The notes: generated by a model from the sequence alone, not told the origin. DNA of 54,191 nucleotides from Protostelium mycophagum (GCA_002081555.1 MZNV01001585.1:1-54191); one strand, 5' to 3'. Counted from the first letter of the stretch, positions 1 to 12,100 are shown. Made by a program: numbers and translations.

Positions 1-1722
1 TCTGTCGACACGGCCTTGGATTGGGCTGTGCGCGTCTCAGCAATTTACATGAGAACTTCCATATGGTGAAATCTTTAGCTCTGCCGCAACGCGAAAGATG
101 TGCAGTGAGTTTTGGAATGAAGCTCACCTGTTCTCTGCAGGATTTGCAATGGACATTCTTGAGCTAATAGGTTGTTTTCTATTGGCCACCGTTCCAAAAG
201 GATTCTTCATTCCGTCGACTGTTACAAGTCCCTACGAGATATTCAGAATTCGAATTTTGAAAAAGGCGGGAAATCACCTTGAGCTTCTTGAAGAGGTCAA
301 AAGCATAGTCTCTGACCATTGCGGTTTCTTTGCCTTGTGTCGACAAGAGTAAAACAACAGATTCCAACTTGGGGCATCCTTTCAACACCTAAAAATAGAT
401 CAGTACAATCACGGTAATTAACGCGATGGTTCACCTCTACGATCTCCTTCAGAGAAGAGATCTGGTTGTGTGAGATGTCAAGATGTGTCAGATTAGGGAG
501 GCCTCTGATGACTTCACTCTCCAGGATCTGCAATTTGTTGTTGCTCAAATTGAGCTTTGTGAGATGCCTTTCAACACCTAAAAATAGATCAGTACAATCA
601 CGGCAATTAACGCGATGGTTCACCTCTACGATCTCCTTCAGAGAAGAGATCTGGTTGTGTGAGATGTCAAGATGTGTCAGATTAGGGAGGCCTCTCCAGG
701 ATCTGCAATTTGTTGTTGCTCAAATTGAGCTTTGTGAGATGTGGCATTCTCTATGGAATTTCAGGGAAATTTCGTGACGAGTTACGCACCTTGTTTAACA
801 TGGTGAGGCTGACAAAGTCGAAATTAGACAGATCTATTTCAGTGTCGTCCGGTTCCGCGTTCATTTCCTAAGAAATGTCGACAAGATGAAATTTCACTCA
901 GTTTTCACTCACCTTGATGGCCATCTCGAGTCTGATGGCTTCGATCGCCTCTTTGCTCAATATCGTCTTCGTTTTGTTCAACGCAGAGCACTGAGACGGT
1001 CAGACATTTTCAAAATTTAAATCTCACCTTTTCGCGTCTTCCCGTTGAGGTAAACGAGGGCTAATTTCTGTGGTTGCACAAATGTGAAGAGCTTTGACAA
1101 AAATTCGATTCGTATCGTGTCTGGATCTCCATTCTCGATGCATGGATTTCCATATGTCATCAGCACCTGCGAGATTTAAAATTCGAACGAGAGGTTCTGG
1201 CGGGAAAATCGGGTACCTGAAGATTGGGAATTCCTCTGACAATGGCGACGATCTCGTCGATCTCCTTTATGTCATTGTGGGACATGTCAAATCCACGGAG
1301 CTCCTCTAGAGATCCAAAGTGGATAGATTTAATCAGAGAAGTAAAGTTGTTTGCGAGTGACAACTGTAAGCGTCAGTTTGGCCCGAGGAATAATTCACCT
1401 TGACGAGGTTGGTATATTTAGACAAATCGACTGTGGAGAGGCCGCAGCTGGAGAAGTCCACCATAGATGGTTCAGATAACGGAATCTGAAATTCAAATCA
1501 GAAATTTCGGAGATCTTGGAATTCGCGTAACAAACCTTGCACTACAACACTCAAACAACGAAAAAGCAAGAGGCAGCCTTTATTTCAGTTGTACAGAATT
1601 CACTTCCTCCTGTCCATCATCAAAATAGATTTTTACAATGCATGTCTGACCTCTGTGATGCCGTCGAGAACGTCGAGTCTCCTGCTCTTGTGTTTGCCTG
1701 TTGTTGCAGAGCCATTTCCCAT
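1..1722 (-). CDS. Leucine-rich-repeat protein, 3' end outside window
   Basis: The minus strand encodes leucine-rich repeats split by introns of about 40-50 bases. Readable pieces include LSLANNFTSLIKSI, GFDMSHNDIKEIDE, LTKLNLSNNKLQILE and GLPNLTHLDISHNQIS, which fit the LxxLxLxxNxI consensus of SDS22-like intracellular LRRs. I see no signal peptide or membrane segment in the readable part. The chosen start (1720-1722) opens MGNGSATTGKHKSRR, but the join to the next clear exon (ending near 1487) leaves an unusually long gap, so the 5' end is weak. One LRR exon plus part of the next intron is tandemly duplicated at 378-741. The coding sequence runs off the left edge, so total length is unknown. 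LRR proteins of this kind are usually binding scaffolds; I cannot name the partner or an orthologue. Confidence 0.65.
378..741 (-). repeat. Tandem duplication of an LRR exon plus intron segment
   Basis: Two adjacent direct copies lie at 378-566 (189 bases) and 567-741 (175 bases). They are almost identical except that the second lacks 14 bases next to a short CTCT repeat. Each carries one LRR exon and a GT...AG intron beginning GTGAAC on the minus strand. The near-identity implies a recent event. Fourteen is not a multiple of three, so the shorter copy, which lies upstream in gene orientation, shifts frame if spliced in straightforwardly. Confidence 0.85.
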
Positions 1723-2197
1723 GGTGAGCTCCAGATGGCTACGTTGGAAGGAGGGATCAGCCAGAGGTGCAATAGTGTTTTGTTGTGGCAGGTTACGAAA
1801 GGTTTTCAGCCAAGAGGGTTCATCTGTTGGGAGTGGCCTTCGTGCGTCAATTTAACTGCGAGAAACTGAGTCACCTCTTGTTGGATGTCATGTGGTGTTG
1901 TTTAGATTGTGAACTCTTCTGCTTTTATTATACATTCCCTCCTTGAAGAGGTCTTTTGACTTTGCTGTCCCCGTCTCCTTGGATACCAGGGACGTATACG
2001 AAATATTAGCAAGAAATTTATGTTGTAATGAAGGCTCCTCCAGAGAGGGGGACACTGTTTTTTGACAACGAATGCGCATCAGGAACTGACTTCATTAATA
2101 GAATCACTCGCTTCCTCGCATCGCAGCCTCAGGTTTCAGTTTATGAATTTTGGAAAGCCAACATTCTTTCCACCAAAAACAAACCTCACGAGGACGT
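1723..2197. other. Intergenic stretch between LRR gene and P450
   Basis: No convincing gene is seen. The short open frames lack domains and overlap one another. It probably holds the promoter of the LRR gene and the 3' untranslated region of the P450, both of which read leftward. Confidence 0.5.
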
Positions 2198-4234
2198 CTA
2201 TTTTATTTGTCTCTTTACTGCCAGAACAGGTACGGTCACTTTGGGCATCAAAGTGATCGCAGGTGCGGAGCAATCGCAAAGTGCTGCTCGCACCTTCTCT
2301 GCAGTCCATCCAGGGGCGACTTGGAAGTCGTAGCTCCTCACGATGTTGGACAGAACTGCAACCATCTCGACATACGCAAACTTCTTTCCAAGGCAACTTC
2401 TTGCTCCTTCGCTGAAAGGCACGTAACTTCCTTTGGGTGGCTTTCTGTACTGCAAACTCTCAGTTTTGATGACGTGGTGATCATTGCCAAAAAGTGATGT
2501 CACACCTGAGTACTGTTTTGGTCCCATCTGTCAGGGTTGTACTTGTTGACGTCATCACCCCACAGCTGTGGGTTGTAGTGCAATGCGACAGCGCTGATGT
2601 TGACTTCAGAGTTTGCGGGGAAGGAGTATTTTCCATTCATCAGCGTCTGTCAAATGTCATTTTACAATGCACAACATAATTTATAATAATTTACCTGATC
2701 TTTTCTTGTAACTTTTGGGATTGACATGACAGGAGGGTACATACGCAGAGTTTCTTGAATCACGCACATTGTGTAGGTCAGTGATGCATAGTCCTCATAC
2801 TTTGGCTCTCTGTCACCACATACTTCCTCAACCTGTAGATGCGTCAAAACGTCATATGTCAGGATGTCAAATGTCATGTGTCAATACCTCTTTTTGCAAT
2901 TTTCTGAGCACATCGTGATTTATGCTCAGTTCGTTCAGAGTAAACATCAATGTGTGTGCTGTGGTCTCATGCCCAGCGATGATGAACACAAACATATTTC
3001 CTGTGATCTCACTATCCTTCAGTTGCCCTCCGGACTCTTTGATCATCACGCTCATCAGGTTCTCCTTTGTCCTCTCTATTGTCATCAGTAAGATTTTCGC
3101 GAGATAATAAATATATAAATTTACTCCTTCACTTTCTCAAATTAATTTCACAACTTTGCAACTGACGCTGCACAAAATATTATAAATTTGTAAAAAAATT
3201 TGCAAAAAAATTTGTAAAAAAAATTTGCAAAAAAATTCAAAAAAGTTTTCAAAAAAAATTTCAAAAAAATCTTTACCTTGTTGTGTGCTGTTGCGCTCTC
3301 TCTCGAGTAAAGCTTTCAGATAATGTCCGAATTCTTCGTATGCTGTTTTGCTCGTTCTAAGGTAATCATTGGGCAACCCCAACAACGAGGCTGGCAGCAA
3401 GATGATGGGGAAGAGGTGGTCTAAAAGCGAAGCCAGAGCGCCGTAGAAAGACAATGTCCTTCCTGGTATGACATCAGAAAAGATGATGATGTGCTGTCAG
3501 AATGATGAAAGACCCACCTTCCCATGGAGCTGAACTGTCATTCCAGTCAAAAGTAACTCCGAATCCTGCTGCTGAGATGATATGAAGTGCCAACTTCATC
3601 ATCTCTCTGTGTGCGTCCACCACTGCACCTCCTATCCCCCATCAAAACACGAGGAACATGATGATCTCACCATCTCTTTGATCTCTAGAGCGCCAGTCAT
3701 CCATCAACATCTGGCTCTGTCTGATGGCTTCTTCCCAAACCAGCTTGTTGTTCTTTTCTGAAAAAGGGGGTGACACGATCTTCCTGTGGATCTTCCATTC
3801 GTCGCTTTCGGTAGTCACCACATTACGGCCGTATACGTCCAAGATGGTGTAGTCCTCGATTGGCTTTGGGTAATCATCTCTTCTCGCGACGATCTCTGCC
3901 ACTGCCTCTGGATCTGCAATATAAAACTACACATGTGAATTTCTGTGAAGAGTACGCTTGCCTTCTGCACCTTCTGAGTGCCAAAGGACATCACACAGAT
4001 GATGTTTGATCCTGAAGAACTAAAGGGCTCGTGTTTCTTCTCCCAAAGCCAGTTCTTTGGGAACGATTGCCACTTGGCCGGGATCAATTCAAAGACGTTT
4101 ATGAGGTTCCAGTTATGGAGAATGACGTGGAAGATGGGGATGTTAGAGGAGGTCTTCCTCCATCTGACATAGTAGTGTGAGTACAGGTGTATGGCAACTG
4201 AAGCAGCCAAGGCTAAGAGGATGAGGTGCCACAT
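2198..4234 (-). CDS. Cytochrome P450 monooxygenase
   Basis: This is a heme-thiolate monooxygenase, probably anchored in the endoplasmic reticulum. The chosen start (4232-4234) opens MWHLILLALAASVAIHLYSH, a hydrophobic N-terminal anchor. In order I see the C-helix region (WKIHRKIVSPPFSEKN), the oxygen-binding I helix (IIAGHETTAHT), the K-helix ExxR motif (QETLRMYPP) and the heme loop PFSEGARSCLGKKFA with the ligand cysteine. The end is VLAVKRQIK followed by a stop at 2198. Motifs run in the usual order and the length suits a full P450 of about 500 residues. The AGHETT and PFSEGxRxC forms resemble the CYP3/CYP4/CYP5-like clans, so fatty acid, sterol or xenobiotic oxidation is possible; the substrate cannot be inferred. 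One intron is an A-rich tract. The gene looks intact, although the first exon-exon join is not certain. Confidence 0.92.
3190..3272. repeat. A-rich low-complexity tract in a P450 intron
   Basis: About seven irregular repeats of six to eight A followed by TTTG or TTTC units lie inside an intron of the P450 gene. This looks like replication-slippage sequence and codes for nothing recognisable. Confidence 0.8.
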
Positions 4235-4496
4235 TGTGTGATGTATTTCTTCTGTTTCCAGAAAGCCAGTGAGTGACTCGTGCATGTCCGGCCATCGAAA
4301 TTTCATATCGGACAATTACTTGACATGCCGATCCCGAGTGACCACCTGTCAGTCGGAACTTTATTTCGCTTCAGAGAGCCAACCTCCACCTGCTCGAGCA
4401 CAAATCTTTTAGACGAGGAGATCAACAAGGGCTCTCTATACACTGCTTCACCGCATAAGAAATCAAGTGTGAGATAAAGAGGTGCAATTTTATACA

Positions 4497-7400
4497 TCAA
4501 AACGAGCACGCTCGGTCGCGTGATCCCGGCCCCGCTTTTGCAGAGTCCACGTACTTCTGCACAATCTCAGTTTACATCTCAAAGAACCCAATACACTCAC
4601 CTTCAGAAGTCTTCCCCAGCTGCTGAGCTCTCTCTCTGTTGTAAACGACAGGATGAGCTCGAAAGAAACGAGCTCGTCCATCTTTAGAGTCCTCCTCTTA
4701 GCCTTCGCAACTGACCCCTGTGTGGTGATCTGCCCTTTCAAGTTGAGATTCCTCTCGATTGTAGACGGGACAACTTCGAGTTGAAGGCAGTGTTTTCGGT
4801 CCTTGACGGACCCCCGCGTATTCAGAATCTTTATTTCGGAAAGGTCAAACGAATCGACGATCTCGAAATCCTGCGAAAATGAGTTTTCCCGCCAAAATGA
4901 ATGATTTAAATGTTGAAAAATCACCCCGGGTTTCTTGAAGTATAACAGTAGATCTGGTAATAGTACGAAATAATATCTTTTCCAAGCTTTCATACTCTTT
5001 CCACTCTGTAAAATCCTCGCAGCAGCCCATCCCGTTTTAACGGCCGCCGTAAACACACTGTTTGAAATTTAAAACATGGTTTTGGCGGGAATTGCGACTG
5101 ACCTGATCGCCGTAGAAGCATCAACTGGTGGTTTGATCTCGTCGGTTGTAATTCGATCATAAAGTTCCTCCAACAGCTCTGGGGCGAAATCCTGGAATTT
5201 TCCATCAGTTTTCGACGAAATTTCTGAGAATCTACAACTCACTGTTCCCTCATTGCTCTGTCTACAATTGTGTAAAAAGGCTGGTTTGGACATTTTCTTC
5301 TTGATTTTCGGATTATGCGCATCTACATTCAACAATATCGTCGCAAAAGCCAGTGCCTGCGAACTTTCAGTCAACTTTCAATGAAATTTCCACGAAATTT
5401 CCCACCCAAACACTGTCCGCATTGACAAAATCGCCATAAATAGAATTTTGTTTGTAGTAAGAGTGAGCGAATCGGTTTAAAACACGATCAATCTTTTGTG
5501 CCTCTCCTGGTAGGCGGAAACAACTCGTCAGATGTCTGGTTGTAGATGAGCGAAATTTCATTGAAATATCGATGAATTACCGGAGCGCAACGTCGAAGTC
5601 CAGACATGTGAAATCTAATTGTTCGACAAAGGAAGTCAAAACTTGAAGTGTAAATTCGTCACTGTATAAAATCAGAAAAATAAATTTCAAATTTCAAATT
5701 TAAATTTAAATTTTAAATAAAAAAACTCACTTTTCGCCAAAGTATTCTCCGATTTTAGATTTGTGTAAATATCTACATTCAAATATAAATTTCGCGACTT
5801 CGGCAGGTTCTTTCTTGACTACACCCCTGGAAGTGTCAGAATATTCCGGACGATCTACAACGTTGTAGACTCACTCTTTGATGAGCCATTCGATTCCTTT
5901 CTTCGGATTTTCGTTGAATTTTTGGTATCCTTCTTTATTCTGCAAACATTCATTTTAATCATTTAATTGAATCGTATTGTGCGTATTCTGGCTCTACAAC
6001 GATGTAATTTTCGCAGAAATTTCACGCACCTGTTCGTAGTCCTTCAGGTCTGACCCTTCAACGGGGACTGTTGTCTCCGACTGTGCTCTCTTTATATTGA
6101 TATCAGGTGTCGCCACATATGATTTTTGTGAGACTGCCAATCTACAACGGTGTAAATTTCCGAATTTTCTGTGATATTTCTAACCTTCTTGAGCCTTTGT
6201 CGGGTATCATCCTCGATAATACGGGAGATGTCTGTGAAATTTCAGGGAAAACTGAATTTTCCGAGAATTTTACGAGAAAATTACCTCCGAGCGAAGAGTT
6301 GAAGCGCCCGACGCTGAAGTGTCTTTCTTACTGATTTCACTTGGGGAACGTGTTATGGTCGCTGAGAAATTTCAGAGAAAATTCGATGCCATCTACAACG
6401 AGGGTACTCACGGGAGCTGGGGTTGATGTCCATCTGGGATGCGTGTAGAGATCGTGATAGTAAAGACTCGTCCTTCTCAGCGCTCTGACCGTCTGTTAAT
6501 GTTACCGCAGATGACGATGAGCTCAACGTGATGTTTTCGTTCTGCGTTGTAGACTGTCAAATTCAGCGATTTTTCAGAGATTTTTAAATGGGATTTACCT
6601 GCGACTGTTCTGTGGGTGGTTCTGGCTGACTAGAATATTCTTAGAAAGCTCAATCTACAACCTGCCACTCACCTCAACTTGTCTTGCTCTGCCAACTCCG
6701 GGCTCAACACGTCACTTTCTTCTTTGTACTCGCGTAAATTTTCCAGGATTTTTCTTCTAGACATGGAGGCAAATTGGCGGGAAGTGAAGGATGAAGTTCT
6801 CGGTCGTGTCTCGTTGGTTGTAGAGGACGGCCTGTTGTTCCTTCCCACAGGAAATCTGGTCATCTACAACTGTCAGATTTTGGCGGGAAAATATCTCTTA
6901 TTTTCGGACGAATTATTCCTCATTTTTTCGCGCACGTCGGCAGCTGCGGCGACAAAATGAAGATGTCACATCGAGATATCATACCGGAAGTGGGTAAGTG
7001 TAGAATGTTCCGTCGTCTTTTATCTTTGGCTGTGGTTCCAATTCTACAAGCAGTTGAAAGGCTGGCTGTTGTGATTGCATCCAGTAGTTGTGCAAAAGTG
7101 GCTGAAATTTCGGTCAGAAATTCCTGGACTTCAGAAATTTCCGAGAAAATTATGGAAGATTTCTTAGAATTTTCTTGAATGATTTTGTGGAACTGAAATT
7201 TCGCTGAAGTTCTAGAAATAAAATCTGTTACTTGTTGTGACATCATCTGTTGAAAGTGGAAGCTCAGCGTGAGTTCGGAATGTGCTTTCACCACGTTGGT
7301 CAAGAAATAAAGACATAGCTCTCTGCTGTCAAAATAGACCAAATTGATGAGCCAGTCGACGATCTCTGAACCTGAGATATCTCAGTCGGATGTCTGAAAA

Positions 7401-9730
7401 AGAAATTTCAAGGAAAAATTCAATTACAAATCGAAGAAAATCCAACATCCAATTGATAAAATATGATTTTTAAATGTTGAAATTGAATATCTTTTCGACT
7501 CTTTCCCGCCAAAATTGAAATTTGAAAATCAAATACGACTGAAAACCTACCGGTGATCGTCTGTGCGCATGAATAGTGATTGAACTTTCTGTCACGAACA
7601 AGCGGACCTCCTTCAAGGTCTCTCATCTTATTGATGAAATAATAAAAGTGTAATTCGTGCAATTCTACAACGAGTCAATGGGGTGATGATGTCATCATGA
7701 GTCACCTGTGGCAGCCCCTTGGAAGATACTTGCGGCCCATCTTGGCCCGAGGCGTATAAAATATTTGGTGACTTCGGCCTGGAGTTCGTACAAAACCTTT
7801 TTTATTAAATGATAAATCTTTGATATATTGATTATTTTTGTACTCTTTCTACAAAGTTGTAGATGGGAGAATTTCAATTCAAAATACCTTCTCTCTCTTT
7901 TCGCCTTTCTTACTCAAAAATAATGTCGACAATTGGTTCACTTTGGCAGAGAAGGATTCCACCTCTAGTGGACGATTGCCGCCAATGTCGACAATCTTTA
8001 GTTTGAAGTGCGACCTGTTGTTCATATACCGTTGGTGAATATTCGATATGCGAGCAGAGATCTGTAACGGTCACTTTTTGAATTTCAAAAAAGGCGGGAG
8101 ATTACCTCAGTAGAAGACATCGTTGGTTTTCTACTAGATCTCATCCTCAAACTTTCAACCTTGTTCTTTTCAATAAAATATCCCAGATAAAAAAAATTTC
8201 TATTTAAAAAATCAAAAATTACCTCAACCCAAAAGGACAACAAATGGCTGATTTGGTATTGCGTCAGGAAGAAGCTGAACAACAAGCACTGTGCAGGGCT
8301 CTTCAACATTTTGATGACGTCATGATTACTCATTGCGATCATGGAGGGTGTCTGTTGTAGTTTTGGTCGGGGGTCAGTCGTCCCGCCAAAATGCAATAAT
8401 ACCAACGGATCAGCAGAGATCTGTGAACGCGATCAGAAGATCCTCATCACGTGTCATCATGATATCTATATAGATCTAATCAATAGACCTTCACCTTGAG
8501 ATTACATTCGGGCTCCGCGAAAAGTATTAATTTGGCGTCTATTAGCTGTTGTGCGATGGCTTTTGGGTCTATCTCTTCGGTCGATGGAAAAGGGTGGTTC
8601 GTCACCCATTCAACCAACTGCTTTGCTGTGGAATTTAATTTTTAAAAAATTGCAATTTATTCACTCAATAAATTATATCTTGATTTCAATGGGATTTAGA
8701 AAACTATTCAATGTTTTAATTTGATAAAAGTCAATGAAAATAATTGTTCCGCATGATTTACACCAAAAATATCTTTAAAAATTCCGCGAAATTCACCTGA
8801 AAAATATCTCCCCATGATGAGTTGCATTGGAACAGTCTTTGACATCCTCATCCTCTCTACAATTGAGGTCAGCTGCCTTTTTGAAGTGGGGGACCCCGGC
8901 TTGTCATAAGCGCCAGAACTGTTCAGTTCGCGCTCAGAGTCCTCTCGGGCTGGACGAGGACCTCCAACGGCCGTTGTGCACGAGCGGTTGCGCGGGATCT
9001 GTCATGATTTGAATTTTGAAAAAGTCAAAGTTTGAAACGGTCTCGGTCAAGCTACAAGGTTTCCATCCTATGGATAATAGGTTTTTCCATCCTAACATAA
9101 TTTTGAACAAAATATAACTATGCGAACTCCACCACAGTGGCAAAGCCACGAAACACTACCAAATCAAATCGCCAATTTTCCACGAAATTCACCTCTTTCG
9201 GGGGAGGAGAAGTTGTGTCAATTGTAGATCTGTTGGTCTCTCTCTTCTTCTTAGGATCGGGGCTTTCCATCGTGACCGATGTGGGGGGTACCGTTGTCAT
9301 GGAGGTGACTCTGTCTTCTTCAACAGTTGAGTCTGCCAAATCCATTGAAAAACGTCTTCCTTTTGTCAAGCTTGGCCTGGGGCTGTTGTCCTGCAGTACA
9401 GAAGGGGCTAGAGGGTCAGGTTTTATATGAATGAAACGTTGTAGAGGGCTTACTTCGCGCCAAGGGAGATCGTGGTGATGAGATAGTTTCTAATGCCTGA
9501 AATCTTTTAGACATGGGAAATGGTCTTCCAAATTTCAATTTTGCAAAATAAAGTATCATCGACAAAAATCAAGCATAAAAATCTATCAAAAATTCTTGAG
9601 TTGTAGAACAGAACAATAAATTTCTCCTGACCTGTTCGGCGGCCTGCAGGTCATCAAGAGTGAGTGATATTTGGATATCGTCCACGGACACTGGCAATTT
9701 GTCATCTTTGCCTCTGGGGGTCATCGTCAT
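4497..9730 (-). CDS. DEP-RGS-DEP-Sec7-PH ArfGEF-like signalling protein
   Basis: This is a multidomain Arf guanine-nucleotide exchange factor. From the N-terminus: a Ser/Pro-rich leader (start MTMTPRGKDDK at 9728-9730); a first DEP-like segment (KQLVEWVTNHPFPSTEE, about 8.9-8.5 kb); an RGS-like segment (LLFSFFLTQYQISHLLSFWVE, about 8.4-7.7 kb); a second DEP domain (GGPLVRDRKF then GSEIVDWLINL, about 7.65-7.25 kb); a Ser/Thr-rich linker; a Sec7 domain (about 6.05-5.1 kb); and a PH domain (KRYYFVLLPDLLLYFKKPG, about 5.05-4.55 kb). Sec7 keeps the catalytic glutamate in FRLPGEAQKIDR and the asparagine in LLNVDAHNP. It should load GTP onto Arf at membranes, with DEP/RGS linking it to G-protein signals. 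Sec7-PH resembles cytohesin; the N-terminal part is unusual. The RGS call is the weakest. A run of two genes is possible but the reading looks continuous. Confidence 0.8.
5854..5869. repeat. Perfect 16-bp palindrome of two head-to-head intron motifs
   Basis: TCTACAACGTTGTAGA is its own reverse complement and joins two copies of the dispersed GTTGTAGA motif. It begins five bases into an intron of the Sec7 gene, directly after the GTGAG donor. Confidence 0.9.
9137..9149. repeat. Short GTGGC-AAA-GCCAC hairpin
   Basis: This is a perfect five-base stem with a three-base loop, one member of the dispersed GGC-N-GCC hairpin family. It lies in an intron of the Sec7 gene, downstream of the TTSPPPKE exon. 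Confidence 0.6.
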
Positions 9731-9827
9731 GTCTAATGATCTAGAGCGGTCAATTATTGAGTGTGGTGTTTATCTCTCAGAATATTGCGCAAAATCCAAG
9801 ACGAAAAGTACAATCTCTGGTGATCTG

Positions 9828-10653
9828 TTAGACTTGTGCTTGCAATATAGAAGATATATTCGCTAGAGGTTCTCTGGCCTATAAAGTGATGTTTTGTTCA
9901 CAGAATGAGATGGATGACAGTTCCGTTAATGGAACACAAGAAATTTCATGATCAGCCTGTTTGATTACTGACTTCTGAAGAAGCTTCTGCAACTCATCGT
10001 CTTCGTTTTTCTCATCTTCATGATCATCCGTGTCCATCGTGCCTTCGGGCTTTCAATCATCCTGTTTCGAAATGATGATACATCACCTCTTCTGTTGCTA
10101 GCTAATAATTCCAATAATTTGAGAGGTTTCTCGTCCATTAGAGCATTGAGCACAGCCTGGGCTTCTTTTTGTAGAGCGATAAGTTGTTCTGGATTGCCTG
10201 TCAAACATGAGAGTGTGTCTTTAAATCTTCCGTATGTGTCAGAGAACAAAATTGATCATTGAAGATATCTTTTGGCATCGATAACGCCCGACAGAGCGAT
10301 GATGATAACTAGTCGTGGCAATTGGATCTCAAATTTTGAGACTGTCGTTTAGAGACAGATTACTGTCCATAATTGTGAAGACCTTAAGTTGATTTTTCTC
10401 ATATCGATCATACATACCTTCACATTCTCGTTCTTTCGACAATATTTTGTCTATATTTTTGAGAGCTTCTTCATCGATGGCCGGTGGGCTCACTGAAGAT
10501 GATCACTCAAATGCATGACACACTTAAAAATCAATGTCCTATGGGCTTGAGAAGAAAAAACCTACTCATGGCTGTGGTCGTTGTGGCCTGTATGTGGTTT
10601 GAGATCTCCGGAAATTTAAAATTTTCCACGCCTGTCTCTTTTTGCAGAGACAT
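9828..10653 (-). CDS. Small unknown protein with acidic C-terminal part
   Basis: I do not recognise this protein. With frame-consistent introns it reads about 160 residues. It starts MSLQKETGVENFKFPE (ATG at 10651-10653) and continues through AIDEEALKNIDKILSKE and FEIQLPRLVIIIAL. The best-supported piece is GNPEQLIALQKEAQAVLNA then PLKLLELLASNRR, a probable helical or coiled-coil segment. An acidic stretch (DTDDHEDEKNEDDEL) follows, and the end is ISSILQAQV. There is no signal peptide or membrane helix. A TGA that seems in frame near 10270 falls inside a proposed 66-base intron. It is divergent from the phosphatase-like gene, with 115 bases between starts. Exon joins were inferred from frame alone. 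Confidence 0.5.
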
Positions 10654-10768
10654 TTTTTCTGTCTATGGCCGCGAGACTTATTTTGAAGGGTACAAGTTCA
10701 CCTCTTCCCACCGATAACCAACAACAATCCGTCGTGGTTTCTGAACAGGATCCAATGGAAAAATCCGG
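10654..10768. promoter_or_regulatory. Shared divergent upstream region
   Basis: These 115 bases separate the starts of two divergent genes and must hold both core promoters, if both starts are right. No TATA-like element stands out. Confidence 0.35.
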
Positions 10769-12100
10769 ATGAAAATGGACGAGAAGTCGCCGTTACAACG
10801 AGCCAGAGATGAAGGATCAGACATTTTGGCGATGGAGGTTGGATTGGATCGAAAGAAGGAGACGGTGCCTTTGAAAGAGCTGTATCCACCAGAATTATAT
10901 GGCATTGTGGAGAAAAGTATCTATCGCAGTAACGCTCTGACACCCATCAATTTCCCCTTCATAAAGCAATTGGGACTGAAGACAATTTTACAACTCAGTC
11001 CTGAAGTGCCGATTAAGGCCGTTTCTACATTCTTTCAGGAGAATAACATCAATTTGGTGGGTGTGGCTGAGTGATTTCAACTCATCACCACAAGATCCAC
11101 TTGGGATTGAAAGCATGGAAACCGGATGAATCTTGGCGGCCAGTAACAGAAGAGTTAATCAAGGAGGCTCTAGAAATTGTGTTGAATGTTGATAATCACC
11201 CAGTCATGCTCATGTGCGCGTGAGTAGATCATACATGTTTTGTTGTCTCTACCATCATTAATCTTGGTACACCTTTCATACCAACAGGTCTGGTATACAT
11301 CAGACGGGCACTCTAGTCGGTTGTTTGAGAAGACTTCAAAACTGGAGTCTTAATTCTATTCTTGTAGAGGTACTTCTTTTTTTCGATTAACTCGATTGGA
11401 TTGTACATTTAATCATTTGTCCGATTACTGCATGCGACAAAAATTTTAAAAAGTCAAATCGTGTGCCACAAAATTCTTCGAATTGAAAAACACCCTTATC
11501 AAACTCAGCTTTGATTAGATTCTTTATAAATATTTTTAAAAATATTTTTCTATTTTCACGGATTTTGTTAAAAAAATACAAACAATCCATAACAAGGTCC
11601 AGTACAAAAGCTACGCATGCCACAGAAGCACACGTTTGGCGGACGAACAATTCATTGAGTTATTCGATGTAGATCTCGTCACCATACCAGGAAATGTACC
11701 CCAGTGGCTGAACGAGCAGAGACAGATGTTTGTGAGCTGCCCAACATATTTTCGTCTTATCGTTTTGGGTTTTAAGAAGTCAAGGCACCTGCCAACTTTT
11801 CATCCCGGTACTCCCGCGGAACATAACAAAATTATACGCAACCAGAAGTTACGTTTTGTTACCGTGAAAGTCACGTTTTGTAAACGTGAGAGCGGAATCT
11901 TTGGGATAAACCGCTTTTCTTCTTTGTCAACAACCACGGGCTGGTCGAAAAAAACAAAGACAACAGAGGAGATTGCCTTAAAGTTTATAGGAGGAAGAGA
12001 CTCGGGAATAATTCCTAAGGCGTTCTTTCCGTCACAGCAACATCACCGACATCCTTATGGCCGCTCCGCTATGTGTGGTATGGACAAGCGAGAAGAGTAA
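10769..12100 (+). CDS. Siw14/Oca-type (PFA-DSP) phosphatase fold, catalytic Arg absent
   Basis: The product belongs to the plant and fungal atypical dual-specificity phosphatases (Siw14/Oca1 group), some of which cleave inositol pyrophosphates. The start opens MKMDEKSPLQRARDEG. Family landmarks are ELYGIVEKSIYRSNALTPIN, FPFIKQLGLKTILQLSPE, WRPVTEELIKEALEIV, LVGCLRRLQNWSLNSI and VPQWLNEQRQMF. The active-site loop reads MCASGIHQTGT where active enzymes have HC-x5-R. The nucleophilic cysteine is present, but the preceding His is Met and the essential Arg is Gln, on both sides of a clean intron join. It is therefore probably a pseudophosphatase, as several fungal Oca proteins are thought to be. 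The domain ends near 11730. The frame stays open to 12100, but that tail is not family-like and may be untranslated, and it would overlap the next start. Confidence 0.75.

Noticed and set aside
10200-10330. An in-frame TGA suggesting a selenocysteine or broken gene
   Set aside because: A 66-base intron (GTCGGG donor, GGAAG acceptor) removes the TGA and keeps the frame, so an ordinary intron is the simpler reading.
11750-12056. C-terminal extension of the phosphatase-like protein as a real domain
   Set aside because: The frame is open, but the residues do not resemble the family and include a noncoding-looking hairpin (ACGTTTTGT...). I kept it in the span but give it no function.
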